DNA from: Pseudomonadota bacterium
GTDB taxonomy: Bacteria; Pseudomonadota; Alphaproteobacteria; Rhizobiales; Xanthobacteraceae
NCBI GenBank assembly: GCA_023386885.1
Contig: JAEWIX010000010.1
Location: 1 to 58,438, forward strand
Direction: 5' to 3'
DNA length: 58,438 nt
Part shown: one piece after another, positions 1 through 8,591 of the stretch
Numbering within the stretch: the stretch's first letter is position 1
How the letters are laid out: the number at the start of each line of letters is the position of its first letter
The notes under the pieces: generated by a model
The model's input: only the letters and a program-made list of their open reading frames with translations
Told to the model about the DNA's origin: nothing
Database searches by the model: none
Translations under genes and position numbers: made by a program

Positions 1-34
1 GCGGGGCGCCGAAATGAGGTTAACCAAAACAAAC

Positions 35-59
35 GCGGCCGGCGAATATCGCCGGCCGC
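35..59 (-). terminator. Rho-independent terminator of trxA
   Basis: Two perfect 11-nt arms (GCGGCCGGCGA and TCGCCGGCCGC) flank a 3-nt loop. On the minus strand the stem is followed by a T-rich run (GTTTGTTTT). It lies 25 nt beyond the trxA stop codon, which fits an intrinsic terminator closing the divL-to-trxA gene string. The remaining bases 1-34 and 60-84 show no gene. Confidence 0.8.
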
Positions 60-84
60 TTTGTAAGCTTATATTCGCGTCGGA

Positions 85-408
85 TCAGACCGCCGTGGAG
101 ATCCACTGTTGCAGTTTCTGCTTCGGCGCGGCGCCGACCTGACGCGAGGCCATCTCGCCGCCCTTGAAGATCATCAGGGTGGGGATCGACATCACACCGT
201 ATTTCGACGCGGTTTGCGGGCTCTCGTCGACGTTGAGCTTGACGATCTTGACCTTGTCGCCCATCGCGCCCGCGATCTCGTCCAGTGCCGGCGCGATCAT
301 GCGGCAGGGGCCGCACCATTCCGCCCAGAAATCGACCACGACCGGGCCTTCCGCCTTGAGCACCTGTGCGTCGAAATCGGCATCGGAAACCTTGCCTACG
401 GCGGCCAT
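85..408 (-). CDS. trxA: Thioredoxin 1 (TrxA)
   Basis: This 107-residue protein is a classical thioredoxin, the cytoplasmic dithiol reductant for ribonucleotide reductase and other substrates. The active site WCGPC is at residues 31-35, followed by the cis-proline segment SIPTL. Length matches the family. The ATG at 408 was chosen over an upstream in-frame start because it is preceded by GAGG at good spacing and gives the usual thioredoxin N-terminus. It lies 46 nt downstream of addA on the same strand, an arrangement I recall from other alphaproteobacteria, and ends at a strong intrinsic terminator. Confidence 0.95.
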   Translation of the reverse strand: MAAVGKVSDADFDAQVLKAEGPVVVDFWAEWCGPCRMIAPALDEIAGAMGDKVKIVKLNVDESPQTASKYGVMSIPTLMIFKGGEMASRQVGAAPKQKLQQWISTAV

Positions 409-454
409 GATATACCTCGTTGTTCCTTGAAATCGGCGGCGCGGGAATCGCGCC

Positions 455-3400
455 TCACGTCTGGCGCTGAACGTAGGAAGGCGACCCCGCCGGGTCAAGG
501 CTCCCTTGTCGCGCCAGCGCGGATGCCAGCCCGGCGTCCAGCGCAGGCGCTGAAATCTCCATCATTTCAAGCGTTTCGGTCCATGCCAGCGCGGCGCGGA
601 TCGCTCGTCCAGGGTAGAGGTTGGCGAGCACGGCGCGGTACAGCGCCAACTGCCGGATATAGGCCGGTGGCGCATCCTTGGCGTGGGTCGGCGGTGCGTG
701 ATTGGTCTTGTAGTCGACGATCAGGATAGCATCGTCGGTGACCACGAGGCGGTCGATCTGGCCGGAAACCACGACGTGTCCGCCTCGCGGACGAGGCAGC
801 CGGCCGACGATGGAGACCTCGGCGCGGCTGCCGGACGCGAACACCGGCGCGAAGCGCGGGTCGTCGAGCAGCGCCAGCGCCTGCGCGATCAGCGCATCGC
901 GATTCGCCTCGCTCCAATCGCGCGCGGCCCGCGCAAGATAGCGGCGTGCAGCGTCAAGACGCTGCTCGCGCGCGAGATCGGGCAGCGATTGCAACAGCCG
1001 GTGTACTAAGGTGCCGCGTTGCAAGGCGCGTGCGCGTTGTTCGGGTGACTCGCCGCCATGCATGCCGTGCGCTTTGTCGCCGTCGGCATCCGACGGCCGC
1101 AGCACAGCCGCTACGCGCGATTCCGGTGGCGCGATAACGCGAAGCCACGGCGGCAATGAAAGCTCTGTCGTTGTTTCCGCTGCGGAGGCTGACGTGGTGG
1201 TAGAATGCGTGTCGCCGGCGCGGGTGTAGCGCTTTAACAGGCCGGACGGCGTGTCGATGTCTTCGCATTGCAGATCGGAGGCGGCGAGCCCCGCCTCAAG
1301 TCCTTTGGCGATCAGGTCGTACCAGGAATGCTCGCGCACCTCCTTGCGGTTGCCGGGCTGACAGCCGCCGACGATCAGACGATCGGCGGCGCGCGTCATC
1401 GCGACGTACAGCAGGCGACGATATTCGTCCTCGGTGTCGTCGAGCATTGTCACGCGCGCGGCGGCGACAGCGGCGGGATCGTCGGCCTTGCTGCCAGCCC
1501 AGACGTTGACATTGAGCCCGTGCGGATCGGCGTTACCCTGCGGCACACGGATCAGCCGTAGCCGCTGCGTGTCGCGCGGCGAAGTGGTCGTGTCGACCAT
1601 GAACACCACCGACGCTTCCAGTCCCTTCGCGCCATGCACGGTCATCACCCGCACCTCGTCGCGGCCGATATCCATGTCGCGCTTCACGTCGGTGTCGGCG
1701 GCGCGCAGCCACGCCATGAAACCTTGCAACGAGGCCGGCGCTTTGCGCTCGTAGTTCAGCGCGAGATCGAGGAATTCGTCGAGCGCGTCGTTGGCTTCCG
1801 GTCCCAGTCGCTTGAGGATGCGCGCGCGGCCGCCGTCACCGCCGAGCAGCCACGCGTAGAAGGTGAAGGGTGTGCTCTCCAGCGTACGACGTTCGTATTC
1901 TGCGAGACGATTGTGCGCGGCTTGCAGTTTGACATCGGAATCGGCATGCCGTGCCAGCGCCTCGCGCAGACTGCCTTTGCGGTTTGGCGCGATCTTCAAA
2001 AGGTCACCGTCGTCGAGGCCGAACAACGGGCTTTTCAGCGCAACCGCCAGCGCGAGATCGTCGCGCGGCAGCAGTAGCGCATCGGCGAGGCTCATCAGGT
2101 CGATCACCGCGATGTGCTCGGTGAGTTTGAGTCGATCCGCGCCCGCCACCGGAATGCCGGCATATTTCAGCGCCTGAATCACCGCGTTGAATGTTGCCTC
2201 GCGCCGCCGCACCAGCACCAGAATGTCGCCGTAGCGCAGCGGTCGTCGGTCGTTCGCCGGGCCGGTCATGGTGCCGTTGCCGATCAGCGTCGCGATCTCG
2301 GCCTGCACGCGGCGCGCCAGCTTCACCTGTGGACTGGTTTCAGACCTATGGTCGAACGGGGCCTGCCAGCCTTCGATGTCGGGCTGCTCGTCCGGCTTCT
2401 CCAATTCCCACAGATCGATCAGGCTCGGCGCGGCGTCGCTGAGTGCGAGATGCGGCGGCATGCCGTCGAGATCGGTGGTGATGCTCTTGTAGATATCCTG
2501 TGTCTTGAACGTCTCCGAGACGGCGGACAGCACCGTCGCTCCGGAGCGGAACGAATAGGTGAAGGACACCGGCGCGAAGCGCAGCCCTGCGTGGGTGAAG
2601 CGCCGCTCCAATTCGCGGCGGCGATGATCGAACTCGCGCGGCGCGGCGCCCTGAAACGAGAAGATCGATTGCTTCTCGTCACCCACCGCGAAGATGGTGC
2701 GCTTCACGCCGTCGCGCGCGCCTTCGCCGGAGGTGAATTCGGCGATGATGCGATCGACGATGTCCCACTGCCGGGGGCTCGTGTCCTGCGCTTCGTCGAT
2801 CAGCACATGATCGACGCCGCGATCGAGCTTGTAATGCACCCAGCCGGACGAGACGTTGGCGAGCATAGCGAGAGTCTTGTCGATCAGGTCGTCGTAATCG
2901 AGCAAGCCGCGCTGCTGTTTCTCGGCGCGGTAATGCGCGGCGACAGTGCTGGCGATGACGAGCAGCGCCTCGGTGCGGTCGCGCTGGATGACGGCGCGGC
3001 GCTTCTCCAGAAGACTGGCGAGGCGCGCGGCCTCGTCGGACAGCGTCTGCGCCAAGCCGGGTTGCGCATCGCTGAGCTTTTTGGTGAGCAGCGATTTGCG
3101 CGGCTCCAGGCTTTGCGTGAGGAAGACGCTGAAATAGACTTCGAGTTGCGCGTCGCCGTCGAGATCGAACGCGGCCAGCAAACGGTTGGCCTGATCCTGA
3201 TCGGTCTTGCTGCCGGTCATGAAAATCGCGGCGGTTGCTTTCCATCGCGCACGCGGCAGGTGCGGGCCGTCGACGATGTCACGTTCGATGTCCGCGAGCT
3301 TGTCATCGGCCGTGATGCCGAGCGTGCGCGCGAGTTGCGCGCGCGCAGCTGCGACACCGCCGGCCTGATCGGCCCAGGCGATGAAATGCTCGCGGGAAAG

Positions 3401-4009
3401 ACACGCCTCGCGCACCACCTCCTTGAAGGTGACGTCGGCGGCGTAGGCCATCGCCGTCGTGAGTGCGCGGCCGACCGCGCTGTCTGGCGCGTTTGCAGCT
3501 TCCAGCAGCACCGCGAGATTGGCGCGCTCCATCATCTCGCTCTGGTCGCGATCGTCGAGCACGGCGAAGCGTGCCGGCACGTTGGCCTCGAACGGAAACT
3601 GTTGCAGCAGCCGGGTGCAGAGCGCGTGGATGGTCTGCACCTTCAGTCCGCCCGGCGTTTCCAGCGCGCATGCGAACAGCTCGCGCGCACGTTCCCGCGT
3701 TTTCGCTGAAGGCTTTGCTGCGCCGGTGGCGAGGATCGCGGCATCGAGCGCGGCATCGTCGAGCGTCACCCAGCGGCCGAGTGTCTCGAAGACGCGCTGC
3801 GCCATGTTGGCGGCGGCGGCCTTGGTGAAGGTGATACAAAGGATCTTCTCCGGCGAGACGCCGTCGAGCAGCAGCCGGATCACACGGCTGACGAGGACGT
3901 GTGTCTTGCCCGCGCCGGCGTTGGCGGCGACGAAAGCGGAAGTGCCGGGATCGGACGCCTTGGCCTGTGCCTCGCGCACCGCCAATGGAATGTCGCGACG
4001 CGCGCTCAT
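455..4009 (-). CDS. addA: Double-strand break repair helicase-nuclease AddA
   Basis: AddA is the UvrD-type helicase and nuclease subunit of AddAB, the RecBCD counterpart that processes DNA ends for RecA-dependent recombination. The 1184-residue frame shows a Walker A motif (AANAGAGKT, about residue 28), motif II VLIDEAQDTS, motif III GDEKQSIFSFQGA, the VHGAKGLE and YVAMTRA helicase motifs, and a C-terminal PD-(D/E)XK nuclease with GQIDRL and VDYKTN. The ATG at 4009 overlaps the addB stop codon, so the two are translationally coupled. An open extension of 62 Arg-rich residues upstream is the shadow of addB in another frame and was left out. Confidence 0.95.
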   Translation of the reverse strand: MSARRDIPLAVREAQAKASDPGTSAFVAANAGAGKTHVLVSRVIRLLLDGVSPEKILCITFTKAAAANMAQRVFETLGRWVTLDDAALDAAILATGAAKPSAKTRERARELFACALETPGGLKVQTIHALCTRLLQQFPFEANVPARFAVLDDRDQSEMMERANLAVLLEAANAPDSAVGRALTTAMAYAADVTFKEVVREACLSREHFIAWADQAGGVAAARAQLARTLGITADDKLADIERDIVDGPHLPRARWKATAAIFMTGSKTDQDQANRLLAAFDLDGDAQLEVYFSVFLTQSLEPRKSLLTKKLSDAQPGLAQTLSDEAARLASLLEKRRAVIQRDRTEALLVIASTVAAHYRAEKQQRGLLDYDDLIDKTLAMLANVSSGWVHYKLDRGVDHVLIDEAQDTSPRQWDIVDRIIAEFTSGEGARDGVKRTIFAVGDEKQSIFSFQGAAPREFDHRRRELERRFTHAGLRFAPVSFTYSFRSGATVLSAVSETFKTQDIYKSITTDLDGMPPHLALSDAAPSLIDLWELEKPDEQPDIEGWQAPFDHRSETSPQVKLARRVQAEIATLIGNGTMTGPANDRRPLRYGDILVLVRRREATFNAVIQALKYAGIPVAGADRLKLTEHIAVIDLMSLADALLLPRDDLALAVALKSPLFGLDDGDLLKIAPNRKGSLREALARHADSDVKLQAAHNRLAEYERRTLESTPFTFYAWLLGGDGGRARILKRLGPEANDALDEFLDLALNYERKAPASLQGFMAWLRAADTDVKRDMDIGRDEVRVMTVHGAKGLEASVVFMVDTTTSPRDTQRLRLIRVPQGNADPHGLNVNVWAGSKADDPAAVAAARVTMLDDTEDEYRRLLYVAMTRAADRLIVGGCQPGNRKEVREHSWYDLIAKGLEAGLAASDLQCEDIDTPSGLLKRYTRAGDTHSTTTSASAAETTTELSLPPWLRVIAPPESRVAAVLRPSDADGDKAHGMHGGESPEQRARALQRGTLVHRLLQSLPDLAREQRLDAARRYLARAARDWSEANRDALIAQALALLDDPRFAPVFASGSRAEVSIVGRLPRPRGGHVVVSGQIDRLVVTDDAILIVDYKTNHAPPTHAKDAPPAYIRQLALYRAVLANLYPGRAIRAALAWTETLEMMEISAPALDAGLASALARQGSLDPAGSPSYVQRQT

Positions 4010-7000
4010 GCCTCGCCTCCGTCGTCGCCGCCGCCCGCCGACCATTCCTTGATGCGGGCGAGGTCGTCGTAGCGGCCGTAGCGGTTGGTCCACATCGAGA
4101 GGTTGAGCGAGGTGTAGGGCTGTGCCTCGTCGTCGAAGCGGCGGATCAGCGCTTCGAGTTTGCGCAGCGCTTCGTCCGCGCCGTCGTCCGGCCATTGCGG
4201 CGTGTCGCCGCGATTGATCTTCAATTCGACCGGCTTCTCCTCGCCCGGCGGCGTGTTGCCGCTGAGACGAATGTACGTCAGTTCACTGACGGAGGCCCCG
4301 GCGGCGATGCCCTCGAAGCCGCCTTGCCGCAGGATCGCGGCTTCCAGCGTCAGTTGCGGCGACAATCCCATGCGGACCTGTTTGCCGGTCGGCGGAATGC
4401 CGGTCTTGTAGTCGAGCAGCGCGAAGGTGCGGTCGGCACGATGTTCGATGCGGTCGGCGCGCGCCGACAGCGTGAAAGTGCGGTCGGCGTCGAGATGAAT
4501 CTTCGTCTCGCCGCGAATTTCCGCATCGATGCGTGCGACCTCGCCGCGGCGTTCGCGCTCCCACCCGGAAAACCATCCGGCGATGCGCAGGAAGCGTGGC
4601 CACCACAGCGCGCGCGCCTCGGGTCGCTCCATCAACGCCGCGAAGTGCTTTGTGCCGATGCCACGCAAGGCGGCTTCGATATCGTCAGGCAGCGCTTCAG
4701 AAAATTGACGTGAAAAGTCGCCGAGTGCGGCGTGGATCGCCGAGCCGCGATCTGCCGCCGTCAGCGGCATGTCCACCGGATCGAGCGGCATCAGTTGCAG
4801 GATGCGCTTGGCGAAGATGGTGTAGGGATCGCGCAGCCAGTCTTCGATCTCGGTTACCGACATTTTGAGCGGTCGCAGCGCGCGCGGCGGTTTCGGCGCG
4901 GGCTGCGCGATTGGCTTGACCACATCGGGGCGGTCGAGAGCTTCGGCGTAATGCAAATATTTTGCGCCCGCCTGCTTTGCCTTGTGCCATGCGTCCGTGC
5001 CGGCGGTGGCTTCCAGCCGATGCAGGAAACGCGAGGCCACCGCTGGCGCGCCGCCGGATTTCGCGGCATGGCTGAGGATCACTTCGCGGGTGCCGAGCAG
5101 TTGCGTGAAGTCGTGCGCGGAGAGGCCGATGCGGCGCTCCGGCAGGTCGAGCCCGAGCTGATAGCGCATCGGCCGGCTCAGCCACGGGTCGATGCGCGGC
5201 GCCGGCGGCCAGGTGCCTTCGATCAATCCGCCAAGAATGACGCGGTCATGCTCCGTGAGGCGGGCTTCCAGCAAGCCGTAAATGCGTAGTTGTGCGTCTG
5301 CGGCGAGCGGCTGCCGCGCCACGCGGTCACCGAACGCGGTCTGGAATACGTCGGTGTAGTCGCGCAGCGGCACCGGCAGCCCGCTCGGCACGTGCTTGCC
5401 GTCGACGGTTTCGCCGCGCAGTTCATCGAATGCTTTCGACAGCGCGCGGCCGTCGTTGTCGTCGAACGCGGCTATTGCGTTGGTGTCGTCGGTTGCGAGT
5501 GCGATCAGCGCGACGCGATGCTTCTCCGCCAGCGCGGTGAAATCCGGTGACGCCTTGGTGTTTTCAAGCGGGGCGAACGCTGCCTGCAAGCCGGCGATCA
5601 GCGCGGCGGCCTCATCGAGCTGCGGCTCCTGCAGTATCGTGCGCGGCTCGCTGCCGTGGATCGCGGAATCTTCGCCGCGATTGAGCTTGATCAGTTCGGC
5701 GCGGAAGGTCGCGAAGTCGCGCGCGAGGCCGGCGCTGCCGGCGGCGGGACGGGTGCCGCGCAGCAGCGCCAGTTCAAGCGTCTCGATGGCGGTGTGCCAA
5801 CCGTTCTGTGTGCGGCCGAGGCGAAACAGCGGATGCTTGAGCAGCGCCAGCAAGGTCGGCGGCTCCAGTCCCTCGCAGGCGGCGCGCGACGTCAGGCGTG
5901 TAAAGATGCCGACCGGCGTATCGAGCAGCGGATCGCCGCCGGAATCGTCGTAAGCAAGCTCCCAGCGGTCGAGCGCTGCCATCACCCGCCGCGCCAGCGC
6001 GCGATCCGGCGTCACCAGCGCCGCCGAGAGGTCGAGTTCGCGCGCCTCGCGCATCGCCACCGCGATCGCCAGCGCTTCCATTTCCGGATTGGGCGCTTCG
6101 ATCACGGTGAGCTTATGCATGGCGTCCGCGATGTGTCGCGCGACGTCAGGCTCGGCAAGGCGTTGATGCCATTGTCCGGTGGCATTCGCCGGCCGCATCG
6201 CTTCCGACGTCAGCACCTCGCGGCCTTTCGGTGCCGGCGTACCGAGCGGGACGACGTCGCGGCGTTCGATGCCGAACCGCGCCAGCAATCCATGCAACGC
6301 GAATTGCGGATGGTTCGACGCGGGAGCGACATCGTATTGGCCGCCGGCGTTGCGATGGCCGCCGATGCCGTGCCAAGCATCGGCGTCGAGATCGGTGTCG
6401 AGGCCCGGCAGCACCACCGCGCCGTGCGGCAGTCGCGCGATGGCGTGCAGCAGTTTCGCCGTGGCCGGGATCGAGCCGGTGGAGCCTGCCGCGATCACTG
6501 GGCCGGCGTGATGCGTTTTCAGTCGCTCCGCTTCGGCGGCGATCAACAGGTCGCGGCGCGTGGCGGGTTCGATGTGGCCGGTTTCCTTGAGATAGGCCGG
6601 CCACGTCTCGCGCGCGATCTTGAGGAAATCCAGCGACAGCTTCCAGTAGTCGTCGAGCGCATCGGGCACGAGGCCGTCGAGCGTGGCCCAGTCGACGCCG
6701 CGCGTCGCCATATCGTCCATCAGCCGCGCCAGATCGGTGGCGAGCGCCAAGGTCGCGGCGGGGCCGCCCACCACCAGCGGAGCCACCAGCGGACTCTTCG
6801 GCCGCAGTTGTTTGGCCCAGGCGCCGACCAGTTGCGCCAGCGTCAGGCGTCGCTGCAAGCCGCCGAGTGCGGGCGGCAGATCGAATACGTCGCGGATGTC
6901 GGTGTCGGCGAATGCGCCTTCGTCCTCGTCGATGTCGCCGAGGGTGACGATGCGTGGCAGCACGGCCGCATCAAGCTTCAGTACGTCAAGGAACACTTCG

Positions 7001-7164
7001 CGCGCGAGGCGTCCGGCGCGGCGCGTCGGCAGATACAGCGTTGCCGTCGCCAACAATTCCGGATTCGCGCGCGCGGCAAAGCTGTCGATCAGCCGGCCGT
7101 CCACCAGCGCTTCGATCAGCGTATGCAAAAACGGCGCGGAGGCGGGAATATTGAAAACGTGCAT
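4006..7164 (-). CDS. addB: Double-strand break repair protein AddB
   Basis: AddB is the partner subunit of AddA, with an inactivated helicase fold and a C-terminal nuclease domain. The protein (1052 residues) begins MHVFNIPASAP and carries the nuclease motif LLDYKTG near its C-terminus. It has a single Cys in the whole chain and no recognisable Walker A motif (LPTRRAGRLA stands near the N-terminus), unlike Bacillus AddB, which has a P-loop and four Cys for an iron-sulfur cluster. I take this as the alphaproteobacterial subfamily. The ATG at 7164 has AGGTT seven bases upstream; a TTG at 7170 is also in frame but has no better signal. Confidence 0.92.
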   Translation of the reverse strand: MHVFNIPASAPFLHTLIEALVDGRLIDSFAARANPELLATATLYLPTRRAGRLAREVFLDVLKLDAAVLPRIVTLGDIDEDEGAFADTDIRDVFDLPPALGGLQRRLTLAQLVGAWAKQLRPKSPLVAPLVVGGPAATLALATDLARLMDDMATRGVDWATLDGLVPDALDDYWKLSLDFLKIARETWPAYLKETGHIEPATRRDLLIAAEAERLKTHHAGPVIAAGSTGSIPATAKLLHAIARLPHGAVVLPGLDTDLDADAWHGIGGHRNAGGQYDVAPASNHPQFALHGLLARFGIERRDVVPLGTPAPKGREVLTSEAMRPANATGQWHQRLAEPDVARHIADAMHKLTVIEAPNPEMEALAIAVAMREARELDLSAALVTPDRALARRVMAALDRWELAYDDSGGDPLLDTPVGIFTRLTSRAACEGLEPPTLLALLKHPLFRLGRTQNGWHTAIETLELALLRGTRPAAGSAGLARDFATFRAELIKLNRGEDSAIHGSEPRTILQEPQLDEAAALIAGLQAAFAPLENTKASPDFTALAEKHRVALIALATDDTNAIAAFDDNDGRALSKAFDELRGETVDGKHVPSGLPVPLRDYTDVFQTAFGDRVARQPLAADAQLRIYGLLEARLTEHDRVILGGLIEGTWPPAPRIDPWLSRPMRYQLGLDLPERRIGLSAHDFTQLLGTREVILSHAAKSGGAPAVASRFLHRLEATAGTDAWHKAKQAGAKYLHYAEALDRPDVVKPIAQPAPKPPRALRPLKMSVTEIEDWLRDPYTIFAKRILQLMPLDPVDMPLTAADRGSAIHAALGDFSRQFSEALPDDIEAALRGIGTKHFAALMERPEARALWWPRFLRIAGWFSGWERERRGEVARIDAEIRGETKIHLDADRTFTLSARADRIEHRADRTFALLDYKTGIPPTGKQVRMGLSPQLTLEAAILRQGGFEGIAAGASVSELTYIRLSGNTPPGEEKPVELKINRGDTPQWPDDGADEALRKLEALIRRFDDEAQPYTSLNLSMWTNRYGRYDDLARIKEWSAGGGDDGGEA

Positions 7165-7168
7165 GAGC

Positions 7169-7190
7169 AACCTGATTTGAGGATCAGGTT
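7169..7190 (-). promoter_or_regulatory. Hairpin over the addB ribosome binding site
   Basis: The perfect inverted repeat AACCTGAT / ATCAGGTT with a 6-nt loop ends five bases before the addB ATG at 7164. On the mRNA the arm nearer the start codon contains AGGTT, the only Shine-Dalgarno-like sequence, so the hairpin could mask the binding site. A role in translation control is inferred. Confidence 0.4.
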
Positions 7191-7228
7191 ACCCCATCGC
7201 AAGGGTACAATCACAGCGGGAAATAAGT

Positions 7229-7951
7229 TCAGGCCGCGCTGGCGAGGAATGCCTGCTCGGCCGCCTGCACCGCGTCGGGCGTGCCGACATGCATCCACAG
7301 GCCGTCAAGCCGCAGGCCGAACAGCCGTCCTTGCTCGCTTGCGCGGTCGAACAGTTTCGTCAGCGCGAATTCGCCGCTCGGGTTGCCGGCGAAGATGGCT
7401 GGCGACAGGATGGCGACGCCGGCATAGACGAACGGGACCACCTCGCGTTCCTTGCGCCGGCGCAGCGTGCCGTCCGGCAGCATGGCGTAGTCGCCGCTGC
7501 CGCTGTAGCCGATGCTGTCGGCGGTCGGCGCCATCAGCAGCAGGATGTCCATCCGCGCCGGATCGAAGGCGTCGGCAAGCCGCGTCAGGTTCGGTTGCGC
7601 GCCGTCGATCCACAATGTATCGGCGTTGAGATGGAAGAACGGTGCGTCGCCGAGATGCGGTAGTGCCTTCACCACGCCGCCGCCGGTGCCGAGCACTGCG
7701 TCGCGCTCGTCCGAAATCGTGATGTGCGGCCTGGTCCGCGTGGCGGTGTGATCGATGATCTGATCGGGCAGGTAGTGGACGTTGACGACCGCATCCGCGA
7801 CGCCGGCTTCAGCCAGCTTGTCGAGCACGTGGTCGAGCAGCGGGCGTCCGGCCACCGGCACCAGCGGCTTCGGCATCCGGTCGGTCAAGGGCCGCATCCG
7901 CGTGCCGAATCCGGCAGCAAGAACCATGGCTTTGGTGGGGCGGGTGGGCAT
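7229..7951 (-). CDS. murU: MurU-like N-acetylmuramate-1-phosphate uridylyltransferase
   Basis: This 240-residue protein is a sugar-1-phosphate nucleotidyltransferase with the N-terminal signature VLAAGFGTRMRPLT and the substrate-side Lys in PKPLVPVAG. In the peptidoglycan-recycling route known from Pseudomonas, AmgK phosphorylates N-acetylmuramate and MurU converts the product to UDP-MurNAc. The adjacent TsaE-AmgK fusion (8592-10115) is what points to MurU rather than a generic pyrophosphorylase. The ATG at 7951 follows GGAG at suitable spacing; a start 10 codons upstream is less likely because it lacks one. A repeat element separates it from the PilZ gene. Confidence 0.8.
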   Translation of the reverse strand: MPTRPTKAMVLAAGFGTRMRPLTDRMPKPLVPVAGRPLLDHVLDKLAEAGVADAVVNVHYLPDQIIDHTATRTRPHITISDERDAVLGTGGGVVKALPHLGDAPFFHLNADTLWIDGAQPNLTRLADAFDPARMDILLLMAPTADSIGYSGSGDYAMLPDGTLRRRKEREVVPFVYAGVAILSPAIFAGNPSGEFALTKLFDRASEQGRLFGLRLDGLWMHVGTPDAVQAAEQAFLASAA

Positions 7952-8082
7952 ACGTGGCTCCGGCAAATTTGGCTCCGGCAAACGGACAGCGGGAATCGGT
8001 CACGCCGATGCTATCACGTTCGCATCGGCTGACGCTGCCATAGGCAGCCGTGATGACGGCGATATGACGGGCGACGTGTCTT

Positions 8083-8187
8083 AGAGCGTTTTCGAGCGAA
8101 GTGGATACCGGTTCGCGTAAAGAAAACGCGTCAAAACAAGAATCCAGGGCCCCGTTCCGATGCTATCGGAACGGAAATGGCTCTGGT
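8083..8187. repeat. Intergenic palindromic repeat, family 2, copy F
   Basis: The element begins AGAGCGTTTTCGAGCGAAGT and ends in GGCTCTGG. It contains a perfect 10-bp hairpin (8152-8174, CCGTTCCGAT, loop GCT). Related copies occur at 49061-49120 and 52908-53011 in the opposite orientation. This one fills most of the spacer between the PilZ gene (stop at 8191) and murU (start at 7951), and the hairpin could end or stabilise the upstream transcript. Confidence 0.85.
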
Positions 8188-8190
8188 GTC

Positions 8191-8511
8191 TCAGACCTCG
8201 ACGACCTGCGCCGCGCCGCGTGCCTTCTTCTTCTTTTCGCCCGGTTTGAGGAAATTGACGCCGATCTGGTCGCCATTGACCCAGGCCAGTTCGCAGCGCC
8301 GATAGGCGAGGCCGGTCGAGGACAGAAGCAGGAAGAATTCCTTGAGGTTCAGCCCTTCCATCGAGCCTTGAACCGTGAGCTTCGCGCCGGTTTCGGATAC
8401 GTCCTCCATGGTGCAGTGACGACGCCAGGTGCCGTCGATGCCCATCAGGTGCGCGTTGAAGCCGCGCTCGAAGGTGATGCGTTCGCCGGTTCGTCGCTGT
8501 TCCGCCGCCAT
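8191..8511 (-). CDS. PilZ domain protein
   Basis: The 106-residue protein is essentially one PilZ domain, a fold that often binds cyclic di-GMP. The RxxxR element is in RRTGER (residues 6-11) and the [D/N]xSxxG element is DVSETG, both intact, so nucleotide binding is plausible. A charged tail (EKKKKARG) ends the protein. It lies in a minus-strand string with the TsaE-AmgK fusion upstream and murU downstream, but with spacers of 80 and 239 nt, so co-transcription is not certain. Function beyond ligand binding cannot be read from the sequence. Confidence 0.8.
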   Translation of the reverse strand: MAAEQRRTGERITFERGFNAHLMGIDGTWRRHCTMEDVSETGAKLTVQGSMEGLNLKEFFLLLSSTGLAYRRCELAWVNGDQIGVNFLKPGEKKKKARGAAQVVEV

Positions 8512-8591
8512 GCTCGTGTCCCCACAGCCAGCCCAATTTCACGGCCTCAGGTGTAAGCCGAAGCTGGCTAACAGAGGGTAAAATCAAACGC

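Noticed and set aside
2114..3709. 531-codon plus-strand frame opposite addA
   Set aside because: It is a high-GC shadow: addA on the other strand shows all helicase motifs, while this frame has no recognisable domain and is rich in Arg, Gly and His.
5656..7629. 657-codon plus-strand frame opposite addB and murU
   Set aside because: It crosses two well-supported genes on the minus strand and has no family features.
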